Shown here piece after piece: positions 54,001 to 63,167 of a stretch of 64,000 nt of DNA. Within the stretch, counting starts at the first letter, position 1. Each line of letters opens with the position of its first letter. The stretch comes from Streptomyces halobius (GTDB lineage Bacteria; Actinomycetota; Actinomycetes; Streptomycetales; Streptomycetaceae). A program made the position numbers and the translations under genes. The stretch covers positions 3,162,001 through 3,226,000 of the forward strand of contig NZ_CP086322.1 in NCBI RefSeq assembly GCF_023277745.1. Reading direction: 5' to 3'. The notes below the pieces were generated by a model. The model saw only the letters and a program-made list of their open reading frames with translations. It was not told the DNA's origin and did not search any database.

Positions 54001-57000
54001 GTGAGGCGAAGCAAGTCGAGCCCCGAGCCGCCGGAACCACGGCGGGGCAACTTCACGCCGCCGTCGCGAGGTACGGCCGCACCCGCTTCCGACGCGTCCG
54101 AGAACACGGTCGCGAAGCCTCCGGCGAGCGGCGGAAAGTTCGCCCCGGGGAACTGGCGGGTGACCACCCGCCTGAACGCCATTCTGCTGATCCCCGTGCT
54201 CCTCGCCCTCGTCTTCGGCGGCCTGCGGGTGAACAGCTCGGTCGACACCTGGCGCGAAGCGCAGGACGCGGAGAACACCGCGAAGCTCGTCCGCGCCGCG
54301 CTCACCTACAGCAACGCCCTCATCGACGAGCGTGACCGCACCACGGCGCCGCTGCTCAAGGGCCAGAAGGACGACCCGGTCGTGGACGAGGCGCGCCGCG
54401 CCACCGACGACGCCGCGGACTCCTTTCACGAGGCCGTCAAGGCCATGCCGGACAAGCCGGGCCTCAAGCGCCGTCTCGCCACGTTCGAGAAGAGCGAGCC
54501 CAAGCTGACCCAGCTGCGCGAGGACGCCTTCACCGCGAAGCTGCCCGAGGTGCAGACCGAAGAGGGCTATGTCGAGATCCAGCACCCGCTGATGGAGTTC
54601 GCCAACGAACTCGGTCTGGGCACCGGCAACATCACTTCCTACGGCCGCACCGTCTACGCCATCGCACTGGCCCAGGCCGCCGAGTCACTGCAGCGCTCCA
54701 TCGGTACCCACCTCCTGATCGACCCGGCGTCCCCACAGGGCGGCAAGGAGCACAAGCGCCAGCTGACCGCCTTCTCCTCGTACGCCTACCTGGAGGGGAT
54801 CGCCATCGGCGAGTACAAGTCCGGCGGCACGCCCGACGACGTCGCGCGGCTGAACGAGGACGGCGCCAAGCTGAAGGAGTCGGCGAAGCAGAAGATCGCC
54901 CAGGCGAAGGCCCAGGCGAAGGCCGCCGGACGGCCGTTCGTCGCACCGCCGGACATCGCCACCATGATCGGCTACATCACCAGCGGCGCGTCCCCCGAGG
55001 CGCTCGCCGCCAAGGGCGTCACCCCCGACACCTGGTTCGCCGCTGCCACCGGCAAGTTCAACATGTACCGGAACATCGAGAAGGACCTGGCGGACAAGGC
55101 GGTGAACGAGGCGGCGCAGATCTCCTCCGACGCCAAGCGGTCCACCTTCATCGACTCCTCGATCGCGGTGGCGGCGCTGGTCATCGCCTTCCTCGTGGCC
55201 GGCATGATGGCCCGCCGGATGAGCCGCAACATGCGCCAGCTGCGCAACGCCGCGTTCAACATCGCCGAGCAGCGGCTGCCGATGCTGGTCGACCAGCTCT
55301 CGCGCACCGACCCGGGCCGGGTCGACACCCGCGTCCAGCCGATCCCGATCTCCACCACCGACGAGATCGGCGAGGTCGCCCGCGCCTTCGACCAGGTGCA
55401 CCGCGAGGCCGTCCGGCTCGCCGCCGAGCAGGCGCTGCTGCGGGGCAACGTCAACGCGATCTTCACCAACCTCTCGCAGCGCAACCAGGGCCTGATTGAG
55501 CGCCAGCTGACGCTGATCACCGAGCTGGAGAACAACGAGGCGGATCCGGACCAGCTGGAGAACCTCTTCAAGATGGACCACCTCGCCACCCGCATGCGGC
55601 GGAACGGCGAGAACCTCCTGATCCTCGCGGGCGAGGAGCCCGGCCGCCGCTGGAACCAGCCGGTGCCGCTGATCGACGTCCTGCGGGCGGCGACCTCCGA
55701 GGTCGAGTCCTACGAGCGAATAGAGCTCAGCGGCGTCCCCGAGAGCGAGATCCACGGCACCGCCGTGACCGACCTCGTGCACCTGCTGTCCGAGCTGCTG
55801 GAGAACGCCACCACGTTCTCCTCCCCGCAGACCAAGGTGCGGGTGGCCGCGACCCGACTGCCCGACGGCCGGGTCATGATCGAGATCCATGACAAGGGCA
55901 TCGGGCTGACCCCCGAGGACTTCGCGGACATCAACCACAAGCTGGCCAACCCGCCGAGCGTGGACGCCGCGATCTCCCAGCGCATGGGCCTGTTCGTGGT
56001 CGGCCGGCTGGCCGACCGGCACGGGATCCGGGTCCAGCTGCGCCCCTCGGGCGAGCAGGCCGGCACCACGTCACTGGTCATGCTGCCCGAGGCGATCACC
56101 CACGGCGGTGGCGGCGAGGAGCAGTTCGAGGACGACTTCACGGTCTCCCGGATCGTGCCCGAGCACCGTCAGCCGGCGTACGAGGGCGGCCACCGGACCG
56201 CCGCCGAGCTGGGCTTCGACGAATCCCGCTACGTCCCGGCCGCGGACGCCGCGGAGCTGGACCCGGTGGGCCGCTCGCTGCTCCGTGAGGAGCGTCGTGC
56301 GGCGCTGGAGGCACAGGCCGGCGAACAGATCGGCCAGCCGCACTTCCGCGACGAGGCGCCGTCCGACGGCGGTTTCCAGGGGTACCCCGATGCGGCTCAT
56401 CCGGAAGCCGATCGACCGCTCTACGAGGACCGGTCCTTCGGCGGCCAGGCGTTCGGCGACCCGAGCGGCCAGGCCTTCGGCGACCCGAGCGGCCAGGCGT
56501 TCGGCGACCCGAGCGGCCAGGCCTTCGGCGACCCGAGCGGCCAGGCGTTCGGCGCCCCGGGCTTCTCCGAGACCACCGGCCAGCAGCCATATGTCTCCCC
56601 CGAGCCCGCCCGGCAGGACGATTGGTCCGAACAGCCCGCATTCAGCGGCTACTTCGGAACCGAAGCGGAATCTGACCGGAATACACCTGCCGCTCCCGCC
56701 GATGCGTCCGAGCGCGTAACATTCGAGCGTCCGGGCTCCTCCTCAGGCGACTCCCACTCGCGGACCGACGCCGGCCTTCCGCGCCGCGGAGGCGGCTCCC
56801 CGCAGGCCCAGCAGTGGCGGCAGCCTGAGGAGCCGGTCGCGTCCCCGCAGCAGCGGAACGCGCCGGAGAACGGCCGGGACGGCACCGACTGGCGCAGCTC
56901 CAACGACGAGCGCTGGGAGCGGGCGGAGCGGCTGCGCGAGCCCAAGGCGGGCGGCGTCACCGCCTCCGGCCTCCCTCGGCGCGTGCCCAAGGCCAACCTG

Positions 57001-57195
57001 GTCGAAGGCGCCGCGGAGCCGACCCCGATGGGCGGCCCCCAGGTCTCCCGTGCCCCGGAGGACGTCCGCGGCAGGCTGAGCAATTTGCGCCGCGGTGTGC
57101 AGCAAGGACGCAGCGCCGGCACGGACCGCTCGGAGGTTCCCCAGAATGACCAGCAGGGCTTCGGCCCCGGCAGCACCTACGATCAGGAGCGTTAG
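54001..57195 (+). CDS. cvnA: Conservon sensor kinase-like protein CvnA (second conservon)
   Basis: 1064 residues with the same architecture as the first CvnA: TM1 (about 57-76, LNAILLIPVLLALVFGGL), a helical extracytoplasmic domain, TM2 (about 386-404), HAMP-like linker, GHKL domain with LLSELLENATTFSSP and EIHDKGIGLTPEDF, and a long low-complexity tail with five GQAFGDPS repeats, ending SGLPRRVPKANLV and VRGRLSNLRRGVQQGR. The sensor domains of the two CvnA proteins are only distantly similar, so they probably sense different signals. GTG at 54001 starts it. Confidence 0.93.
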   Translation: MRRSKSSPEPPEPRRGNFTPPSRGTAAPASDASENTVAKPPASGGKFAPGNWRVTTRLNAILLIPVLLALVFGGLRVNSSVDTWREAQDAENTAKLVRAALTYSNALIDERDRTTAPLLKGQKDDPVVDEARRATDDAADSFHEAVKAMPDKPGLKRRLATFEKSEPKLTQLREDAFTAKLPEVQTEEGYVEIQHPLMEFANELGLGTGNITSYGRTVYAIALAQAAESLQRSIGTHLLIDPASPQGGKEHKRQLTAFSSYAYLEGIAIGEYKSGGTPDDVARLNEDGAKLKESAKQKIAQAKAQAKAAGRPFVAPPDIATMIGYITSGASPEALAAKGVTPDTWFAAATGKFNMYRNIEKDLADKAVNEAAQISSDAKRSTFIDSSIAVAALVIAFLVAGMMARRMSRNMRQLRNAAFNIAEQRLPMLVDQLSRTDPGRVDTRVQPIPISTTDEIGEVARAFDQVHREAVRLAAEQALLRGNVNAIFTNLSQRNQGLIERQLTLITELENNEADPDQLENLFKMDHLATRMRRNGENLLILAGEEPGRRWNQPVPLIDVLRAATSEVESYERIELSGVPESEIHGTAVTDLVHLLSELLENATTFSSPQTKVRVAATRLPDGRVMIEIHDKGIGLTPEDFADINHKLANPPSVDAAISQRMGLFVVGRLADRHGIRVQLRPSGEQAGTTSLVMLPEAITHGGGGEEQFEDDFTVSRIVPEHRQPAYEGGHRTAAELGFDESRYVPAADAAELDPVGRSLLREERRAALEAQAGEQIGQPHFRDEAPSDGGFQGYPDAAHPEADRPLYEDRSFGGQAFGDPSGQAFGDPSGQAFGDPSGQAFGDPSGQAFGAPGFSETTGQQPYVSPEPARQDDWSEQPAFSGYFGTEAESDRNTPAAPADASERVTFERPGSSSGDSHSRTDAGLPRRGGGSPQAQQWRQPEEPVASPQQRNAPENGRDGTDWRSSNDERWERAERLREPKAGGVTASGLPRRVPKANLVEGAAEPTPMGGPQVSRAPEDVRGRLSNLRRGVQQGRSAGTDRSEVPQNDQQGFGPGSTYDQER
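56443..56562 (+). repeat. Five 24-bp in-frame repeats (GQAFGDPS) in cvnA (second)
   Basis: Five units of GGCCAGGCSTTCGGCG plus CCCGAGC. Units 1, 3, 5 read GCG and units 2, 4 read GCC at one codon, showing that a 48-bp pair was duplicated. The last unit is slightly diverged. Confidence 0.9.
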
Positions 57196-57196
57196 T

Positions 57197-57619
57197 GTGA
57201 GCCCGATGAGCCAGGCGGCGCAGAATCTGAACTGGTTGATCACCAACTTCGTGGACAACACCCCCGGGGTGTCCCACACGGTCGTGGTCTCCGCGGACGG
57301 GCTGCTCCTCGCCATGTCCGAGGGATTCCCCCGGGACAGAGCCGATCAGTTGGCGGCGGTGGCCTCCGGCCTGACGTCGCTGACCGCCGGCGCCTCCCGC
57401 ATCTTCGAGGGCGGGAGCGTCAACCAGACCGTGGTGGAGATGGAGCGCGGTTTCCTCTTCATCATGTCCGTCTCCGACGGATCGTCGCTGGCCGTGCTCG
57501 CGCACCCCGAGTGCGACATCGGCCTCGTCGGTTACGAGATGGCCCTGCTGGTCGACCGCGCGGGCACCGTGCTGACGCCCGATCTCCGCGCCGAACTGCA
57601 GGGCAGCCTGCTCAACTAG
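57197..57619 (+). CDS. cvnB: Roadblock/LC7 protein CvnB (second conservon)
   Basis: 140 residues, differing from the first CvnB at three positions (Asp for Glu in FVDNTPG, Met in LLLAMSEG, final Asn). GTG at 57197 starts 1 bp after the cvnA stop with AGGAG upstream. The last 260 bp are almost identical to the first cvnB even at silent sites. Confidence 0.93.
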   Translation: MSPMSQAAQNLNWLITNFVDNTPGVSHTVVVSADGLLLAMSEGFPRDRADQLAAVASGLTSLTAGASRIFEGGSVNQTVVEMERGFLFIMSVSDGSSLAVLAHPECDIGLVGYEMALLVDRAGTVLTPDLRAELQGSLLN

Positions 57620-57703
57620 CAGACAGGCAGTGCGTTTCTCGCTATCGCGCCATAGGGTGCGATGGCGCGACCGGCGTCAGACAGGCAAGTTGGAGGAGGA
57701 GAC

Positions 57704-58312
57704 GTGGCAACGCCCCCAAGCGGATACCCGTATGGATCGGGCCATGGGTCCGGGCCTCAGGGCGAGACCCATAACAACCGCTTCAACTTCCCGTCTGCGC
57801 CGAGCCGCCGGCAGCGGCCCGAGCCGCAGCAACAGCATCCCCAGCAGCCGCGACCGTACGACTCCCAGCCGTACGACCCGTCGGTGTACGAGCAGCCGCA
57901 GGCGCCCCGCATCCAGCCGGTGCAGCCGCAGCGGCGCGCGCCGGAGCCCTCCGCCCCCGCCGGAGGCACGCACAACCCCCTTGTGCGTCCGTACGCCATG
58001 ACCGGAGGCCGGACCAGGCCGCGCTACCAGCTCGCCATCGAGGCGCTGGTCAGCACGACCGCCGACCCCGCCAAGCTGCAGGGGCAGCTGCCGGAGCACC
58101 AGCGCATCTGCCACCTCTGCCGCGAGATCAAGTCAGTTGCCGAGATCTCCGCGCTACTCTCCATCCCCCTCGGCGTCGCCCGGATCCTCGTCGCCGACCT
58201 GGCGGAGGCCGGACTCGTCGCCATCCATCAGCCCGGCGGGGACGAGACCGCCGGCGGACAGCCAGATGTGACACTGCTCGAAAGGGTGCTCAGTGGACTT
58301 CGCAAGCTCTAG
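57704..58312 (+). CDS. cvnC: DUF742 protein CvnC (second conservon)
   Basis: 202 residues; the N-terminal 80 are a Pro/Gln/Tyr-rich extension absent from the first CvnC, followed by the same PLVRPYAMTGGRTRPRYQL and CHLCREIKSVAEISALL core. I chose GTG at 57704 because GGAGGAGGAGA lies 1-5 bp upstream; the open frame before it is not coding. Overlaps cvnD by 20 bp, as in the first set. Confidence 0.92.
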   Translation: MATPPSGYPYGSGHGSGPQGETHNNRFNFPSAPSRRQRPEPQQQHPQQPRPYDSQPYDPSVYEQPQAPRIQPVQPQRRAPEPSAPAGGTHNPLVRPYAMTGGRTRPRYQLAIEALVSTTADPAKLQGQLPEHQRICHLCREIKSVAEISALLSIPLGVARILVADLAEAGLVAIHQPGGDETAGGQPDVTLLERVLSGLRKL

Positions 58313-58871
58313 CGGTGCAGCCCGCTCCACCACCTCCGCGAAGATCGTGGTGGCGGGCGGCTTCGGCGTGGGCAAGACCACGTTCGTCGGGGCCGTCTCA
58401 GAGATCAATCCGCTGCGTACCGAAGCCGTGATGACCTCCGCCTCGGCGGGGATCGACGACCTCACGCACGCGCCGGACAAGACGACCACGACCGTGGCGA
58501 TGGACTTCGGCCGGATCACGCTGGACCAGGACCTGATCCTTTACCTCTTCGGTACGCCCGGTCAGGACCGGTTCTGGTTCATGTGGGACGACCTCGTCCG
58601 GGGTGCCATCGGGGCGGTCGTCCTCGTCGACACCCGCCGGCTCGCCGACTGCTTCCCGGCCGTCGACTACTTCGAGAACAGCGGCCTGCCGTTCGTCATC
58701 GCCCTCAACGGCTTCGACGGGCACCAGCCGTACACGCCTGACGAGGTGCGCGAGGCGCTCCAGATCGGGCCGGACGCACCGATCATCACCACCGACGCAC
58801 GGCACCGCAGCGAGGCCAAGAGCGCGCTGATCACGCTTGTGGAGCATGCGCTGATGGCGCGTTTGCGGTAG
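58293..58871 (+). CDS. cvnD: Conservon small GTPase CvnD (second conservon)
   Basis: 192 residues, very similar to the first CvnD: GGFGVGKTTFVGAVSE, LFGTPGQDRFWFMWDD, ALNGFDGHQP. Differences cluster in the N-terminal ten residues, in the loop LTHAPDKTTTT and near the C-terminus. GTG at 58293 lies inside cvnC. A strong terminator follows. Confidence 0.93.
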   Translation: MDFASSSGAARSTTSAKIVVAGGFGVGKTTFVGAVSEINPLRTEAVMTSASAGIDDLTHAPDKTTTTVAMDFGRITLDQDLILYLFGTPGQDRFWFMWDDLVRGAIGAVVLVDTRRLADCFPAVDYFENSGLPFVIALNGFDGHQPYTPDEVREALQIGPDAPIITTDARHRSEAKSALITLVEHALMARLR

Positions 58872-58911
58872 CACGTTACGCGTGCTTCCCGTGCCCGGTC
58901 GCGCCATGTGA

Positions 58912-58944
58912 CGAAAGGCCCCGCACGCCTGGCGGGGCCTTTCG
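58912..58944. terminator. Terminator, second conservon / dihydroxyacetone kinase
   Basis: Perfect 13-bp stem (58912-58924 and 58932-58944) with a 7-nt loop, followed by TTCTG; lies between two convergent genes. Confidence 0.9.
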
Positions 58945-59039
58945 TTCTGTACAGCAACCATCACTTGCGCAACCCCCACGGCGAGTTACCAGCTCCGCGA
59001 GAGCGGCGCCGGTTCAGGTGCAGAAAGGGGCCCGGGCGC

Positions 59040-61001
59040 TCAGCCCAGGGCCTCGCCCACGGCTGTGAGGATCAGGGCGAGCGAGACCGCCCCCGCGTCC
59101 GGGTGGCCGTACCCCAGTGCTCCCATACGGGCCGCACGGCCGCGGGACGGGGTGAGGTGCGCGGTGTCGGCGGCGGCCCGGGTGGCGGCCTCGGCGGCCG
59201 CCCGCCACGCCTTGGGGAGCGGCTCCCCCGCCCGTGCGCGCAGTTCGCGGCGGAACGGGTCGAGGGCGTCCAGGAGCGTCTTCTCCCCCACTTCGGCGCC
59301 GCCGAGCTCGCTGACGGCGCGCTGGGCGGCCTCCGCGGCGTCCGCGAACAGGGCCGTGTCGCAGGCGCCGGTCCCGGCCTTCTTCAGTACGGCGCCGGTC
59401 TCGGTGAGCAGCGCCCCGTAGAGGGCGCCGGATGCGCCGCCCGAGGCATCGGCGAGGGCGAGTCCTGCGGTGAGCAGGGCGATCCCCGCCGAGCACGGGT
59501 CGCCGATATGGTCGGGCTCGGCGGGGCGGAGGTGATCGGGCTCGGCGGCGCGGGCGGCGGCGACGGCGGCGCGCAGACCGCGGACGATCCCGATGCCATG
59601 GTCACCGTCCCCGGCCACCGCGTCCAGCCGCCCCAGCTCGTCCTCGTTGGCCGCGACGAGATCGAGGGCCGCTTGAAGCGCCGCCGTGACGGGCAGACCC
59701 CCACCAGGAGGGATGCCGACCCTTAGGGGTCCGGACACCACGTCCCTTAGGGGTCCGGAGGCCGCATCCCTTCGGGGTCCGGACGCATCGCCCCGTGGGG
59801 CCGAGGCCCCGTCGCCCCGTCCGGCCGAACGCACACCGGCCGGAACCTCCCCTCGCGCGGCATGCGTACGGCCGGCGGCCTCCCACTCCCCCGCATCCCT
59901 ACGGCCAGCGGCTTCGCCCTCGCCCTCATCCGTACGTTCGTCGGCCCCCGCCCGCTCCCCCGCCACGCCGCGGAAGGCCGGGGTCTCGCACGGGGCGTCG
60001 TAGAGCTCGGCCAGTTCGTCGTCGAGGAGCATCAGGGACAGCGAGACGCCGGCCATGTCGAAGGACGTCACGAACTCGCCGACCTCGGGCCGGTGCGGAC
60101 GCAGTCCGGCCGCCCGCAGGCGCCGGTTGACCTGCCGGTAGACCACGAACAGCTCCTCGTACTTGGTGCGGCCCAGGCCGTTGAGCAGGACCGCGATCCG
60201 GCCGTCGCCGCCGGCCGGGGCCTCCGGCAGTTCGCTCAGCAGGTTGTCCACCAGCTCATCGGCCAGCTCGGCGGCGGTCAGGCTCCGGGTGGTGCGCAGG
60301 CCGGGCTCGCCATGGATGCCCATGCCCAGCTCGGTGGTGCCGGGGCCGACGGTGAACAGCGGGCCCTCCGCGCCGGGGAGGGTGCACCCGGCGAAGGCGG
60401 CGCCGAAGGTGCGGGTCATGGCGTTGGCGCGGGCCGCGAGCCGGGCCACGCCCGCCAGGTCGTCACCGCGCTCGGCGGCCGCGCCTGCCACCTTGAAGAC
60501 GAAGAAGTCTCCGGCCACCCCACGGCGGTCGCGGGACGGGTCGATCTCCTGGCCCTCGACCGGCGGCGGCCCGCTGGCGACGTCATCGGTGACCAGCACC
60601 GTACGGGTCTCGACGCCCTCGGCGGCCAGACGGCGGGCGGCGAGCCCGAAGTGCATCACATCGCCGGCGTAGTTCCCGTAGGTGAGCAGCACTCCGGCGC
60701 CGCCGTCCGCGGCGCGTGCGGTGCGGTAGACCTGCTCGGCGCTGGGGCTGGCGAAGACATCGCCGATCGCGGCGGCGTCGGCGAATCCGGGGCCGACCAG
60801 CCCGGCGAAGGCCGGGTAGTGGCCGGAGCCGCCGCCGATGACGACCGCGACCTTGCCGGGACGCGGTGCGTGGCGGCCCACGACGCCATAGGCACCCGGG
60901 ACCCGTCGGACGGTACGCGCATAGGCGTCGGCCAGTCCTTCCAGCCAGTCCTCACGGAAGGACTCGGGGCGGTGTCCGAGTCCGGCGGGGGTGATGGTCA
61001 T
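59040..61001 (-). CDS. Fused dihydroxyacetone kinase (DhaK-DhaL type)
   Basis: 653 residues. The N-terminal DhaK domain (about 1-345) has VVIGGGSGHYPAFAGLVG, LLTYGNYAGDVMHFGLA and GMGIHGEPG with the His that binds substrate covalently. The C-terminal DhaL domain (about 455-653) has DAVAGDGDHGIGIVRG, which holds ATP and Mg, and GALGYGHPDAGAVSL. This is the ATP-dependent one-chain form; dihydroxyacetone is likely but erythrulose or a related triose/tetrose is possible. The 110-residue linker is low complexity, with GPLR-type repeats. ATG at 61001 follows AGGAG. Confidence 0.9.
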   Translation of the reverse strand: MTITPAGLGHRPESFREDWLEGLADAYARTVRRVPGAYGVVGRHAPRPGKVAVVIGGGSGHYPAFAGLVGPGFADAAAIGDVFASPSAEQVYRTARAADGGAGVLLTYGNYAGDVMHFGLAARRLAAEGVETRTVLVTDDVASGPPPVEGQEIDPSRDRRGVAGDFFVFKVAGAAAERGDDLAGVARLAARANAMTRTFGAAFAGCTLPGAEGPLFTVGPGTTELGMGIHGEPGLRTTRSLTAAELADELVDNLLSELPEAPAGGDGRIAVLLNGLGRTKYEELFVVYRQVNRRLRAAGLRPHRPEVGEFVTSFDMAGVSLSLMLLDDELAELYDAPCETPAFRGVAGERAGADERTDEGEGEAAGRRDAGEWEAAGRTHAARGEVPAGVRSAGRGDGASAPRGDASGPRRDAASGPLRDVVSGPLRVGIPPGGGLPVTAALQAALDLVAANEDELGRLDAVAGDGDHGIGIVRGLRAAVAAARAAEPDHLRPAEPDHIGDPCSAGIALLTAGLALADASGGASGALYGALLTETGAVLKKAGTGACDTALFADAAEAAQRAVSELGGAEVGEKTLLDALDPFRRELRARAGEPLPKAWRAAAEAATRAAADTAHLTPSRGRAARMGALGYGHPDAGAVSLALILTAVGEALG

Positions 61002-61422
61002 CAGGGCTCACTCCTCTGTTTCGTCCCTGTTGGATTTAACATCCAGATCACAGATCTGTCACCCCTCGCGCAGGAGATGACCGCCGAACCCGTGAGAATC
61101 GCCGTCCAGGAAGCCTCGCATCACATCTTGAATGTGAAGTTCTCAGGACTCATGCTGCTCGCACCACGCCGAACGGCTGGATCCCACGGGTCCCCGGCGC
61201 GGTCCGGGCACCGCCTCCACACCGCACCACACCCCTCCCCCACGCACCAGCCCCTTCGCCACGCCTGTCCCTCAACTCCGGCAGAGGGCCCCAGGCCGCT
61301 CCGCCGGCCGCGCCACCGATGTCCGAACCAGAGGCGGTACGCGCCTGAGCACACGGCACAACGACGGGGCCCGCACACGCCGAACATGCCGCGCATGCGG
61401 GCCTCTTGGGGCTGCCGTCAGC
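61002..61422. other. Kinase promoter region and spacer
   Basis: 421 bp with no supportable gene. Near 61029-61059 there is an AT-richer stretch with TGGAT-TTAAC-ATCCA (61031-61045) and the palindrome ACAGATCTGT (61050-61059), good candidates for an operator in front of the dihydroxyacetone kinase gene. An 8-bp stem GGCCCGCA/TGCGGGCC (61368-61403) may end the DUF4360 gene. Confidence 0.5.
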
Positions 61423-62079
61423 TCATCTTCGGTGTCCTGGGCACTGCTTCCAGGAGAAGTGGTACAGGGTGTTGATGCTGCCGTCCGTGGAGTCCATGGC
61501 CATGAAGCTGGTGGTCTGCGGATCCGCGCCGGACGCGTCCACACGCAGTTCGGTGTTGATGTTGAAGTAGCGCTCCTCGCCGCACGGCGCGTACACCAGC
61601 GAGTCGATGTCGGTCTCGTCCGAGGTCTGCCAGTTGCCCTCGGCGGGGCCGGTGAACTTGTGGCTGCTACGGGTCGTCTCCTGCTGGCCCTGGAAGTAGT
61701 AGCCCGCCTGTTCCAGAGCCTTGGCGCCGGCGGCCAGGGACGCATAACCCCGGTAGTCGGCTCTCGCGATCGCGTACGTGAAGCCCTGCGGGACATGCAC
61801 GTCGAGCGCTATCTGGCAGTTCTTGCGGGAGTCGGTCGGCTTGCTGCCCTTGCCCGCCTGGGCGAGGTATTCGCTGTACGTGACGGTGAACGCGGTGTTG
61901 TCGGGCGCGACGGCCACCGCGGCGCTGCCGGGGCGGCAGCCCGAGCCGTTGACGGTCGCGACGGTGATGGTGATCTTTCCGTCCGGCGGTTCCTCACCGA
62001 ATGGCGCTGAGGTGGGGGATGCCGATCCGGCGAGGAGCAACGATGCCACTGCGGCACCAGTACCCAGAGTGCTGAGCAT
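61423..62079 (-). CDS. Secreted DUF4360 protein
   Basis: 218 residues with a signal peptide (MLSTLGTGAAVASLLLAGSASPTSA, cleavage probably near residue 25). The mature part reads ITVATVNGSGCRPGSAAVAVAPD, FTVTYSEYLAQAG, NCQIALDVHVPQGFTYAIARADYRGYASL and ends WKQCPGHRR, matching DUF4360, a secreted beta-rich family found in actinobacteria and fungi. Three conserved Cys probably form disulfides. ATG at 62079 follows AAGGAAGAG. Function unknown. Confidence 0.88.
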   Translation of the reverse strand: MLSTLGTGAAVASLLLAGSASPTSAPFGEEPPDGKITITVATVNGSGCRPGSAAVAVAPDNTAFTVTYSEYLAQAGKGSKPTDSRKNCQIALDVHVPQGFTYAIARADYRGYASLAAGAKALEQAGYYFQGQQETTRSSHKFTGPAEGNWQTSDETDIDSLVYAPCGEERYFNINTELRVDASGADPQTTSFMAMDSTDGSINTLYHFSWKQCPGHRR

Positions 62080-62902
62080 GGGCTCTTCCTTCCGGTCTTC
62101 CTAGCCCCGCGACACGGGAACCAGGAGCGGATGACGAGGGCATGCCAGCACGGGTCTCGTGGCTTGTCAGCTGTGCTGGGCTTGGCCGACTTGGTTGCCC
62201 ACCGTTTTCAGCCGTCACGCCGTGGGGGGATTTCGCCGTTCGCTGCGCTTTGCCTGCGCCCCACGTTGTCGACTGTCCCGCCGTGGGGGTTCGGCTGCGG
62301 CGGGCCTGTGCCGACGTTTTTGGCTGTCCCGCCATGGCTCCCCCACTGCCTGAAGGGCGTGGGAGGTACCCCCACGCGGCGGGCAGTGGTCCACTGCGCG
62401 GGCTGCTCGGCAGCGGCGCCGGACCTCCGGACTCCGTCCTGCGGACCGGCACCTCCCGAAGGGGTGGGGAAAAGACCGGTGGGAGTACACGTAGCCGGTC
62501 ATGTGCACCTTGTCGACGCGATCACTGGCACCCGGCAGACCACATGTGCCCCCACCGGCCTCATTCCACCCACCGACGGGAGGATGGGGGTACCTCCCAT
62601 GCCCTTCAGGCCATGGAGGAGGGCCGCAGGACCGGAGGCCCGTCACCGCACCCGAAAAACCCACGCCCGCCGCAGGCGAACCCCTCACGGCGGGAAAGCC
62701 GACAACGTGGTGCTCAGGCCGGCCGCAGGCGACCGGCCGCACGGCCGACAACGACGGGCGCCGAACCGGGCCCGAGCAAAGCGCAGCGGACGGCCGCAGG
62801 CGCAACGGCGAGAAACGGCCACGGCGGACCGGCCGAAAATGGCGCGGGCCCGCCGCAGGCGCAACGGCGAAAAACCGGCGCCATGCCGGCTACCCGGAGT
62901 CG
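62080..62902. repeat. Large composite inverted-repeat element, copy B, in an 823-bp gene-free spacer
   Basis: The region 62160-62880 carries the same element as 11461-12050. The best-matched core runs 62405-62700 against 11641-11940 and includes the same CCGGACTCCGTCCTGCGG and ACCGGTGGGRGTACACG blocks, GGGTACCTCCCATGCCCTTC, and the outward GTTGTCGACTGTCCCGCCGTG units in opposite orientation. It is more degenerate: the centre lost the perfect palindrome and the right 21-bp arm lacks several bases. The first 80 bp (62080-62160) hold the DUF4360 promoter. Confidence 0.82.
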
Positions 62903-63109
62903 CTACCTCTGCCAGCTGGTAGCCCCCCGAAACCCCCGCTGCCGCTCCAACCGCCGCCACCGGGCGGCCGTGGTGCGCGGGCGGGCCGGGGTGGCGGCCG
63001 GGCCGTGGGCGGCGCGGGCCAGGAGGACGGCGGTCAGGGCGGCGAGCTCTTCCTCGCTGGCCTGGCCCTTCTCCACACGGATGGAGGTGTCGCGGAGGGC
63101 AGGGTTCAC
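62903..63109 (-). CDS. accE: Acyl-CoA carboxylase epsilon subunit
   Basis: 68 residues, the small actinobacterial subunit that activates the acyl-CoA carboxylase beta subunit. The start VNPALRDTSIRVEKGQASEEELAALTAVLLA and the C-terminal WRRLERQRGFRGATSW are characteristic. GTG at 63109 has GGAG 11 bp upstream. It lies 58 bp after accB and is cotranscribed with it. Confidence 0.92.
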   Translation of the reverse strand: MNPALRDTSIRVEKGQASEEELAALTAVLLARAAHGPAATPARPRTTAARWRRLERQRGFRGATSWQR

Positions 63110-63167
63110 GGTGTCTTGTCTCCGTCTTCGCGGTGGGCGTAGTACCTGGTGCGGGTGCGGGATGCGG

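Noticed and set aside
61078..61420. Possible small plus-strand gene starting MTAEPVRIAVQEASHH
   Set aside because: The first 25 residues look protein-like, but the rest is His/Pro/Arg-rich shadow sequence and AGGAG abuts the ATG with no spacing; could be a gene remnant but cannot be supported.
62131..62922. Reading frame of 263 codons across repeat copy B
   Set aside because: Same repeat-derived peptides as copy A; no conserved protein pattern.
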